Shown: in pieces, positions 1 to 5,591 of the stretch
Layout: the number at the start of each line of letters is the position of its first letter
Position numbering within the stretch: the stretch's first letter is position 1
DNA from: Planctomycetota bacterium
Lineage (GTDB): Bacteria > Planctomycetota > UBA1135 > UBA2386
NCBI GenBank assembly: GCA_020638735.1
Contig: JACKHZ010000027.1
Coordinates: 1-7,619, forward strand
DNA: 7,619 nucleotides
Reading direction: 5' to 3'
The notes under the pieces: generated by a model
The model's input: the letters and a program-made list of their open reading frames with translations, nothing else
Told to the model about the DNA's origin: nothing
Databases searched by the model: none
Made by a program: the position numbers and the translations under genes

Positions 1-2
1 GC

Positions 3-371
3 GCGTTGCGGCCGCTGCAGGAGGCACTGGGCCACTGGAACGACCTCGTCGTCGCGCGCGCGCACCTGGCGATGCGGATCGCGGTGGCGCAGGCGGCGCA
101 GGCCGACCCGCTAGCGGCCGCTCAGCGGCCGGCCATCGCGGCGACGCCCGCCCAGCCCGATGTGCAGACCCCACCAACGGAGTCGGATCCGGGGCTGGCG
201 GCCTTGCACTTCGCGCGCGGCTGGCTCGCGCGCGAGGCGCTGGCGGCCGATTCCGCATGTGTCAGGGCCGCGACGAGGTGGCGTCGCCTGCCGGCGCTGG
301 TGGCCAGGCTACGCTCGGGCGGGAATGCGGCAAAGCGCCCGTCGCGGCGGCCGCAGGCGCCGTCGGCATAG
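3..371 (+). CDS. CHAD-domain protein, C-terminal part (5' end outside window)
   Basis: The frame is open from the left edge of the window to a TAG at 369-371, so only the last 122 or so residues are seen. The segment LRPLQEALGHWNDLVVARA is the L-x-x-LQ-x-x-LG-x-x-ND-x-x-VA pattern typical of CHAD domains, which are alpha-helical and rich in conserved basic and histidine residues. A later FARGWLAREAL helix and the basic RAATRWRRLPALV segment match the usual end of such a domain. CHAD proteins are linked to binding polyphosphate or other polyanions and often follow a CYTH triphosphate hydrolase domain, but whether one is present here cannot be seen. Between the two helices is an Ala/Pro/Thr-rich linker (about residues 35-60). 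The last 25 residues are basic and low in complexity. The gene points toward the hyf-like operon and overlaps its last frame tail to tail. A TTG at 6-8 is an in-frame codon within the protein, not a credible start. The family call is fairly sure; the exact role is not. Confidence 0.72.
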   Translation, partial: ALRPLQEALGHWNDLVVARAHLAMRIAVAQAAQADPLAAAQRPAIAATPAQPDVQTPPTESDPGLAALHFARGWLAREALAADSACVRAATRWRRLPALVARLRSGGNAAKRPSRRPQAPSA

Positions 372-978
372 CGGAAGCGCCGGCCGACGGCACGGTCTCT
401 GGGCCGTCCATGTCGTGCAAGGCCGTACGTCCCGAGCCACGCCCGGCGTGCGTCGCTTCGGCGCCCACGCGTGCCCGCCCGACGACGGCGAGGATGCCCT
501 TCATCAGCGCCAGTGGCGTCGGCGGGCAGCCGGGCACGACGGCGTCGACCGGGATCACGTCGGCAACGCGGCCGCAGCTCGCATAGCCGGCGCCGAAGAT
601 GCCGCCGTCGCAGCCACAGTCGCCGACCGCCAGCACCAGGCGCGGCTCGGGTACCGCATCCCAGGTGCGGCGCAGCGCCTCGGCCATGTGGCGCGACACC
701 GGCCCGGTGACGAGCAACAGGTCGGCGTGGCGCGGGCTGGCGACGAAGCGGATCCCCAGCCCTTCCAGGTTGTAGTAGGGGTTGCCCAGCGCGTGGATCT
801 CGAGCTCGCAGCCGTTGCACGATCCGGCGTCGACATGCCGGATCGTCAGCGCGCGCCCCATCACCGCGAGCAGCTCCTGCTGGATGCGGCGCAGCGCGAG
901 CTGCACGCCGTCGGCATCCTGGGGCGCCGGCTCGCTGACGATGCCGGTGCGCGCGATCTGGCGCAGCATTTGCCACAT
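262..978 (-). CDS. hyfI: NuoB/HycG-like iron-sulfur small subunit of Ehr/hydrogenase-4-like complex
   Basis: This is the NuoB-like peripheral subunit that carries the [4Fe-4S] cluster closest to the large subunit and passes electrons to or from it at the membrane interface. The frame gives 238 residues. Visible motifs are GSCNGCELE (C54, C57), VGDCGCDGGIFG (C121, C123) and VPGCPPTP (C151), the four-cysteine layout expected of this family; which of C121/C123 is the ligand cannot be told by eye. The ATG at 978-976 overlaps the TGA ending the hyfG-like gene as TGATG, implying translational coupling, and fits the expected N-terminus. Homology is convincing to about residue 165. The remaining 70 or so residues are Ala/Pro/Gly-rich and unlike the family, with weaker G/C preference at codon third positions than the core. 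They run into the convergent CHAD gene, so the true C-terminus may lie near 480, with the rest reflecting a lost stop or frame. The usual family length is roughly 150-190 residues (from memory). Confidence 0.88.
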   Translation of the reverse strand: MWQMLRQIARTGIVSEPAPQDADGVQLALRRIQQELLAVMGRALTIRHVDAGSCNGCELEIHALGNPYYNLEGLGIRFVASPRHADLLLVTGPVSRHMAEALRRTWDAVPEPRLVLAVGDCGCDGGIFGAGYASCGRVADVIPVDAVVPGCPPTPLALMKGILAVVGRARVGAEATHAGRGSGRTALHDMDGPETVPSAGASAMPTAPAAAATGALPHSRPSVAWPPAPAGDATSSRP

Positions 979-1259
979 CAGAGGTCGTGTCCCGAGTAAC
1001 TGAGGTTGAAGGACTTGTTGATGAGCGGGAAGTCGGGGACGATATTGCCGATCACCGCATGCTCCAGCGCCGGCCAGTTGTGCCACGACGGGTCGGCGCA
1101 GTGGCAGCGGCGGATCGCGCCGTCGGCCAGCTCCAGCGCCACCAGCACCGGCTCGCAAGCCTCGATCCGGCCAGCGCCGCGCGCCTCGCCGCGCGCTTGG
1201 CTAACGGCGCGAGCGCTAGCCAGCCGCTGGCCACGCGCACAGCAGGATCAGCCGCGGAC
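978..1259 (-). pseudogene. hyfG: C-terminal part of the hyfG-like large subunit, separated by in-frame stops and frame shifts
   Basis: Downstream of the stop at 1262-1260 the family homology continues. In the original frame, from about 1223 to the TGA at 980-978, the translation contains GAGRIEA, VLVALELADGAIRRCHCADP, the DPSWHNWP motif (1071-1094), and an end reading VPDFPLINKSF then NLSYSGHDL, the characteristic C-terminus of NuoD-like large subunits of this type. Between 1286 and 1221 the homology sits in other frames: FAVRL-TLAES in one (near 1283-1256) and RLILLCAWPAAG in another (1254-1219). Removing one base near each of 1284-1286, 1255 and 1221-1230 restores one frame of about 508 residues, ordinary for the family. 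The second NiFe-binding motif DPCxxC is DPSWHN here, so neither cysteine is present. Whether the lesion is biological or a sequencing/assembly error cannot be decided from the window. The preserved TGATG junction with the hyfI-like gene favours an originally intact gene. Confidence 0.75.
1198..1222. repeat. Imperfect inverted repeat inside the disturbed part of the hyfG-like gene
   Basis: The arms TGGCTA (1198-1203) and TAGCCA (1217-1222) are exact reverse complements. They enclose GCGC (1207-1210) and GCGC (1213-1216), which can pair further inside with a three-base bulge. It lies at the downstream edge of the stretch where the reading frame shifts. A stable GC-rich hairpin could promote polymerase slippage or base-calling errors. 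It sits inside a coding gene, so a terminator role is unlikely, and chance is possible in DNA this GC-rich. Confidence 0.35.
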
Positions 1260-2507
1260 TCAGCCAGCGTCAAGCGCACCGCGAAAGCGTGCGCTGACGT
1301 CGCCGTCGGCATGCACCACCTTGCGCACCGCGAGCCGGTCGTAGGGCGGGAAGGGGTGGTCGCAGCGCAGGTCGAAGGCCTGCGCGCTGGCGCGCCCGGC
1401 CAGCCCGGTCAGCCCGAGCCGGGCCGCCAGCGCCGGCTCGACGCGGCCGGTGGCGCGGAAGCGGTCCTGCAGCCCGGCGTGGTCGTCGAAGATCGCGTGC
1501 AGCGTCGCGACCGCGCGCTCGACCGCCTCGCACTGCGCGGCCATCGCCGCCAGCGCCTCGGGCGGCGGGTCGACGGCGACGCCGCCCGGCACGACGGCAT
1601 CCATCAGCAGCCGGTGGCCGAAGACCCGCATCGACAGCCGCTGCCAGTCCTCGCGCAGGCGCGAGAACTGCGCCTGCGCGAAGGCCAGCGCGACATCGTT
1701 GCCGAGCGCGCCGAGGTCGCCGAGGTGGTTGGCCACGCGCTCGCGCTCCAGCAGCAGCGCGCGCAGCGACTGTACGCGCGCGCCGACCGCGTGGCCGCAG
1801 GCCGATTCCAGCGCCATGCAGTAGGCCCAGGCATAGGCGACCGTGCTGTCGCCGCTGACGCGCCCGGCCAGCCGGTGCGCCTGCGCCGGCGCCAGTTCGG
1901 TGAAGCGGCGCTCGATGCCCTTGTGCACGTAGCCCAGTCGCTGCTCGAGCCGCAGCACCTTCTCGCCGACGACCGAGAAGCGGAAGTGACCGGGCTCGAT
2001 CGTTCCGGCGTGCACCGGCCCGACCGCGATCTCGTGCACGCCATCGCCTTCGACCTGGACGAAGTCGTAGCCGGCCGGCAGCGCGGACGGGTCGGTGGCG
2101 CGCGCGTCGCCCGGCGCGCGCGCCAGCGGTGGCCCGGCGTCGCCCCACAGGCCGTGGTCCAGCCACGGGCGGGTGTCGGCCGCGCCTTCGGCCCCCAGCC
2201 CGCCGAGGTCGCGCGCCGCGCGCTGCAGCCGCGCCGCGTTCGGGAAGATCGCGGCCAGGTCCGGGAAGCCGGGCTGCGCGGCGGCACTCGGCAACGTCAA
2301 CCACAGCAACCCGTCGGCGGTGGCCAGTGCCAGCTGCGCGGCCATGCCGGCGCCGTCCGGTCCGCACCACAGCGAGACCAGCCGGCCGCCGGCAGCGCGC
2401 ACCGCGGCGGCGGCCGCGCTCCACGACGCGCGGTCGACCTCGGCGTGCGCGATCGGCAGCGGCGCGGCCAGCGGCGCGGCGACGCGCTCGGTCCCGGGGA
2501 TGCGCAC
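1260..2507 (-). CDS. hyfG: NuoC-NuoD-like large subunit of Ehr/hydrogenase-4-like complex, lacking NiFe ligands (N-terminal 415 residues)
   Basis: This is the large subunit, homologous to HycE/HyfG and to fused NuoC-NuoD. Residues 1 to about 130 form the NuoC-like domain, with FPDLAAIFPNAARLQRAARD and DTRPWLDHGLWG. From about 145 on it is NuoD-like: GPVHAGTIEPGHFRF (164-178), GYVHKGIERRF (192-202), then the L1 region. In hydrogenases L1 reads RVCGICG and holds two NiFe-binding cysteines; here it is RVSGDST (216-222), with Ser218 and Ser221 at those positions. A NiFe centre is therefore unlikely and the protein fits the Ehr group. It could serve as a quinone- or carrier-reactive or structural subunit; its substrate is unknown. 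The GTG at 2507-2505 is taken as start, five bases after the hyfF-like stop. A CTG at 2516-2514 overlapping that stop is the alternative. The frame ends early at 1260; the missing C-terminus lies downstream in shifted frames (see the 978-1259 entry), so the two entries are one gene. Confidence 0.85.
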   Translation of the reverse strand: MRIPGTERVAAPLAAPLPIAHAEVDRASWSAAAAAVRAAGGRLVSLWCGPDGAGMAAQLALATADGLLWLTLPSAAAQPGFPDLAAIFPNAARLQRAARDLGGLGAEGAADTRPWLDHGLWGDAGPPLARAPGDARATDPSALPAGYDFVQVEGDGVHEIAVGPVHAGTIEPGHFRFSVVGEKVLRLEQRLGYVHKGIERRFTELAPAQAHRLAGRVSGDSTVAYAWAYCMALESACGHAVGARVQSLRALLLERERVANHLGDLGALGNDVALAFAQAQFSRLREDWQRLSMRVFGHRLLMDAVVPGGVAVDPPPEALAAMAAQCEAVERAVATLHAIFDDHAGLQDRFRATGRVEPALAARLGLTGLAGRASAQAFDLRCDHPFPPYDRLAVRKVVHADGDVSARFRGALDAG

Positions 2508-2512
2508 GGTGC

Positions 2513-3967
2513 TCAGCCCCCGACCATGCGCGCCGCCTCGCGGAACCATGCGTCCAGCGCCGGCGGCACGTACAGCCCGAGCATCAGCCCCAGGCCGAGG
2601 TGGACGAATACCGGCAGCAGCGCCGGCGGGTGCGCCAGCGGCGCGAGCTGGGTCTCCCCGAAGACCATCGGCTGCACGCGGCTGAAGACCGACGCGAACG
2701 CGACCCCGAGCGCCGCGAGCAGGAACGGCGTGGCCCAGGGCTGCTCGCGCATCGCGGTCGTGATGATCAGGAATTCGCTCGCGAAGACGCCGAACGGCGG
2801 CATGCCGAGGATCGCCAGCGTGCCCAGGACGAGCCCCCAGGCGACCGTCGGGCTGACCTTGATCAGGCCGCGGATCTCGCTCATCAGCTGCGTGCCCGCG
2901 GTCTGCGCCGCATGGCCGACGGCGAAGAAGATCGCCGACTTGACCAGCGAGTGCACCGTCATGTGCAGCAGGCCGGCGTAGGTCGCGATCGGCCCGCCGA
3001 GGCCGAAGGCGAAGGTCATCAGCCCCATGTGCTCGATCGACGAGTAGGCGAACATGCGCTTGACATCGCGCTGGCGCGACAGCAGGAAGGCCGCCGCGAC
3101 GACCGACAGCAGGCCGAACCCCATCATCATCGCGCCCGCCAGCCCGTTGCCGAGCGCGCCGTCGGCGAGCACCTTGCAGCGCAGCACCGCATACAGCGCG
3201 ACGTTGAGCAGCAGCCCCGACAGCACCGCCGACACCGGTGTGGGCCCCTCGGCGTGCGCGTCGGGCAGCCAGTTGTGGACCGGCACCAGCCCGACCTTGG
3301 TGCCGTAGCCGATGAACAGGAAGGCCAGCGCGATCGTGATCGCGCGCGGGTCGAGCTGGCCCTTGACCGCGTCGAGCTGCGTCCACAGCAGCGCGCCGCC
3401 CTCGGCGCCGATCAGCTTCTCGGCCGCCATGTACAGCAGCACGGTGCCGAACAGCGCCTGCGCGATGCCGACGCCGCACAGGATGAAATACTTCCACGCC
3501 GCCTCGAGGCTGGCCGCGGTGCGGTAGACGCTGACCAGCACGACGGTGGTCAGCGTCGCCGCCTCCATCGCGACCCACAGGATGCCGAGGTTGTTCGTCG
3601 TCAGCGCCAGCAGCATCGTGAAGCCGAACAGCTGGTACATGCTGTGGTACAGGCGCAGCCGCGGCGGCGTCATCTTGCCGTGGTCGCGCTCGATCTTCAT
3701 GTACGGGCGCGAGAAGATCGAGGTCGTCAGGCCGACGAAGCTGGTCAGCGTGACGAGGAAGACGTTCAGCGCGTCGATGTAGAAGGCCTGGTTCCACACC
3801 AGCCGCGGGCCGCCGTCGATGACCTGCGCCGTCAGCGCGCAGGCGGCCAGGAAGGCCGCCAGGCTGCACGCGACGTTGATCTCGCGCGCGACCTCGTGGT
3901 GGCCCCACAGCGCGAGCAGCAGCGCACCGGCCAGCGGCACCCCGAGCACGAACGCCAGCGGCTCCAC
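2513..3967 (-). CDS. hyfF: Hydrogenase-4 subunit F-like antiporter-type membrane subunit
   Basis: This is a polytopic membrane protein of the NuoL/M/N and Mrp antiporter superfamily, expected to form one ion-translocation channel of the complex. Numbered from an upstream GTG at 3973, it has 486 residues in about 14 hydrophobic segments. Key residues in order are Glu137 in WVAMEAATLTT (TM5 Glu), Lys226 in GTKVGLVPVHNWLPDAHAEG (TM7 Lys), His336/His340/Lys345 in LLHMTVHSLVKSAIFF, and Glu400 in GVFASEFL, which matches the NuoM TM12 glutamate. The motif PTPVSAVLSGLLLNVALYA and the RMFAYSSIEHMGL stretch are also typical. I prefer the GTG at 3967-3965 (484 residues) because an AAGGAGG lies seven bases upstream, whereas it abuts the GTG at 3973 and would be too close. 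That alternative overlaps the preceding stop as GTGA. The reading frame is intact and the length is close to E. coli HyfF (about 526, from memory). Confidence 0.93.
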   Translation of the reverse strand: MEPLAFVLGVPLAGALLLALWGHHEVAREINVACSLAAFLAACALTAQVIDGGPRLVWNQAFYIDALNVFLVTLTSFVGLTTSIFSRPYMKIERDHGKMTPPRLRLYHSMYQLFGFTMLLALTTNNLGILWVAMEAATLTTVVLVSVYRTAASLEAAWKYFILCGVGIAQALFGTVLLYMAAEKLIGAEGGALLWTQLDAVKGQLDPRAITIALAFLFIGYGTKVGLVPVHNWLPDAHAEGPTPVSAVLSGLLLNVALYAVLRCKVLADGALGNGLAGAMMMGFGLLSVVAAAFLLSRQRDVKRMFAYSSIEHMGLMTFAFGLGGPIATYAGLLHMTVHSLVKSAIFFAVGHAAQTAGTQLMSEIRGLIKVSPTVAWGLVLGTLAILGMPPFGVFASEFLIITTAMREQPWATPFLLAALGVAFASVFSRVQPMVFGETQLAPLAHPPALLPVFVHLGLGLMLGLYVPPALDAWFREAARMVGG

Positions 3968-3969
3968 CC

Positions 3970-4641
3970 TCACTCCTCCTTCAGCTTCTCGAGGTGGTGG
4001 ATGTCCAGGCTGTCGAACTGCTCGCGGATCTGGAACATGAAGACCCCGAGGATCAGCGAGCCGACCAGCACGTCCAGCGCGATGCCGAGCTCGACCACCA
4101 TCGGCATGCCGTAGGTGGCCGAGGTGGCGGCGAAGAACAGCCCGTTCTCCAGCGCCAGGAAGCCGATCACCTGCGCCACCGCCTTGGTGCGCGTGATCGT
4201 CATCAGGAACGACAGCAGCACGCTGGCCAGCGCGATGCCGAGCGTGCCGCGCGCCACCGACGACGACAGCTGCGCGATCGGCGCGCCGAGGTAGAAGGCG
4301 AAGATGACCAGCGCGATGCCGACCAGCATCGTGGTCGGGATGTTCAGCAGCGGCTCGACGTCCCAGCGCACGTCCAGCCGCGCGACGACGCGGTGCAGCA
4401 GCAGCGGGATCAGCACCACCTTGAGCGCGAAGGTCAGCAGCGCGGAGACGAACAGGTGCGGCTGCGCCGTGACGTAGCCGACGACGATGGTGGCCAGCAC
4501 CAGCACCGCGCCCTGCATCGTGAACAGGTGCACCAGCGACAGGATGCGCCGCTGCGACAGCATCGCGAACGCGAGCAGCAGCAGCACCGCGCCGAGCAGG
4601 TTGACGAACTGCAGGAACAGCGGGCTGACGTCGGCCGGCAT
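3970..4641 (-). CDS. hyfE: Hydrogenase-4 HyfE-like membrane subunit (NuoK-like)
   Basis: This is a 223-residue membrane protein matching HyfE in length (E. coli about 216, from memory) and position. It has about six to seven hydrophobic segments. The C-terminal half resembles NuoK, with GFLALENGLFFAATS (E165, N166) followed by MVVELGIALDVLVGSLILGV (E184, D190). Buried acidic residues of this kind take part in the proton path of complex I. Lys74 in FALKVVLIPLLLHRV is another charged residue inside a membrane segment. The last 20 residues are hydrophilic and charged (REQFDSLDIHHLEKLKEE), predicted to lie outside the membrane. The ATG at 4641-4639 begins two bases after the hyfC-like stop, with only a weak ribosome site (GCGGGG). 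The frame ends in TGA at 3972-3970. It would sit between the HyfC-like connector and the antiporter-like subunits. The subunit assignment is firm; the residue-level roles are inferred from NuoK. Confidence 0.92.
   Translation of the reverse strand: MPADVSPLFLQFVNLLGAVLLLLAFAMLSQRRILSLVHLFTMQGAVLVLATIVVGYVTAQPHLFVSALLTFALKVVLIPLLLHRVVARLDVRWDVEPLLNIPTTMLVGIALVIFAFYLGAPIAQLSSSVARGTLGIALASVLLSFLMTITRTKAVAQVIGFLALENGLFFAATSATYGMPMVVELGIALDVLVGSLILGVFMFQIREQFDSLDIHHLEKLKEE
3975..3981 (-). promoter_or_regulatory. Strong Shine-Dalgarno for the hyfF-like gene
   Basis: On the minus strand this reads AAGGAGG, inside the last codons of the hyfE-like gene, whose C-terminus is KLKEE. It stands seven bases from the GTG at 3967 and only one base from the GTG at 3973, so it supports the later start. 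The other junctions of the operon show only weak or no such sequence, so this is the one internal site that may allow efficient independent initiation. Confidence 0.6.
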
Positions 4642-4643
4642 CG

Positions 4644-5591
4644 TCAGCCCCGCAGCAGGATGTGGACCAGCATGCCGATGACGGCCAGCAGGAAGGCGGT
4701 GGCGAGAAACTCGGGGACGCGGAAGACGCGCATCTTGGCGCTCAGCGTCTCCAGCAGCGCCAGCGCCGCGCCGCCGATCGCGAGCTTGACGAGCAGCGCC
4801 GGCAGCGCCCACAGCAGCTCGACCGGCGAGCCGCCGAGCGCCACCCCCCAGGGGAAGAACAGCGCCAGCCCGATGCACGAGTAGGCGAACAGCTTCAGGC
4901 TCGCGGCCCACTCGATCAGCGCCAGGTGGCGGCCGGAGTATTCGAGGATCAACGCCTCGTGGATCATCGTCAGCTCGAGGTGCGTCGTCGGGTTGTCGAC
5001 CGGCACGCGCGCGTTCTCGGCCAGCGAGACCATCGTGAAGGCGATGCCGGCGAAGGCCATCGCCGGGTGGATCGCGAACTCCGAGCGCGCGAGCGTGCCG
5101 ACGGTGGCCGACAGCGAGGTCGACCCCGAGATCAGCGAGGCCGAGAACAGCACCATCAGCAGCGCCGGCTCGGCGAGGAAGCCGACCAGCATCTCGCGCC
5201 GCGCGCCCAGCGTGCCGAAGGCGGTGCCGATGTCCATCGCCGCCAGCGAGATGAAGACGCGCGCGAGCGCGAACAGGCCGACGAGGGCGATCGCGTCGGC
5301 CGCGCGCGACAGCGGCAGCTCGGCCGACAGCGTCGGCACGATCGCGCTGGCCAGCAGCATGCAGCCGAAGACGACGTAGGGCGCGGCGCGGAAGATGCGC
5401 GAGGCCTGCTCGGCGACGACCGACTCCTTGACGAACAGCTTGTGCAGCGTGCGGTAGGGCTGCAGCAGGCCGGGGCCGCGCCGGTTGAGCAGCCAGGCGC
5501 GGCACTGCGTGACCCAGCCGCCGAGCAGCGGCGCCAGCAGCAGCGCGAGCACGATCTCGAGCCCCTGCGACAGCAGCGCGTAGCCGTCCAT
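4644..5591 (-). CDS. hyfC: NuoH-like (HyfC/HycD) membrane connector subunit
   Basis: This is the NuoH homologue that anchors the peripheral redox module to the membrane arm and forms the entry channel next to the large subunit. It has 315 residues in about eight hydrophobic segments. Recognisable NuoH-family features are NRRGPGLLQPYRTLHKLFVKE (residues 36-56), GARREMLVGFLAEPALL (129-145, with E133 and E141) and the acidic loop SLAENARVPVDNPTTHLELT then MIHEALILEYSG (189-220, with E192, D199, E206, E212, E217). These acidic residues correspond to the chain of conserved glutamates and aspartates of NuoH. The ATG at 5591-5589 overlaps the TGA of the hyfB-like gene (TGATG), and the start fits the expected N-terminus (MDGYALLSQGLEIVLALLLA). 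The length matches E. coli HyfC/HycD (about 310-320, from memory) and the frame is intact. Confidence 0.94.
   Translation of the reverse strand: MDGYALLSQGLEIVLALLLAPLLGGWVTQCRAWLLNRRGPGLLQPYRTLHKLFVKESVVAEQASRIFRAAPYVVFGCMLLASAIVPTLSAELPLSRAADAIALVGLFALARVFISLAAMDIGTAFGTLGARREMLVGFLAEPALLMVLFSASLISGSTSLSATVGTLARSEFAIHPAMAFAGIAFTMVSLAENARVPVDNPTTHLELTMIHEALILEYSGRHLALIEWAASLKLFAYSCIGLALFFPWGVALGGSPVELLWALPALLVKLAIGGAALALLETLSAKMRVFRVPEFLATAFLLAVIGMLVHILLRG

Noticed and set aside
116..130. Palindrome GGCCGCT-C-AGCGGCC as a possible terminator or protein site
   Set aside because: It lies inside the CHAD coding region, has a one-base centre and no T-run, and short GC palindromes are expected by chance here.
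122..976. Minus-strand 284-codon open frame overlapping the hyfI-like gene
   Set aside because: The translation is Arg-rich and featureless, while the neighbouring frame carries all NuoB-like cysteine motifs.
987..2981. Long plus-strand open frame of 664 codons opposite the hyfG- and hyfF-like genes
   Set aside because: It is Arg/Ala/Gln/Gly-rich with no recognisable domain and lies antisense to clearly homologous genes. Such frames arise by chance in GC-rich coding DNA because stop codons are rare.
2129..4114. Long plus-strand open frame of 661 codons opposite hyfF/hyfE-like genes
   Set aside because: It has the same Arg/Gln/Asp-rich shadow composition, no family match, and opposes intact membrane-protein genes.
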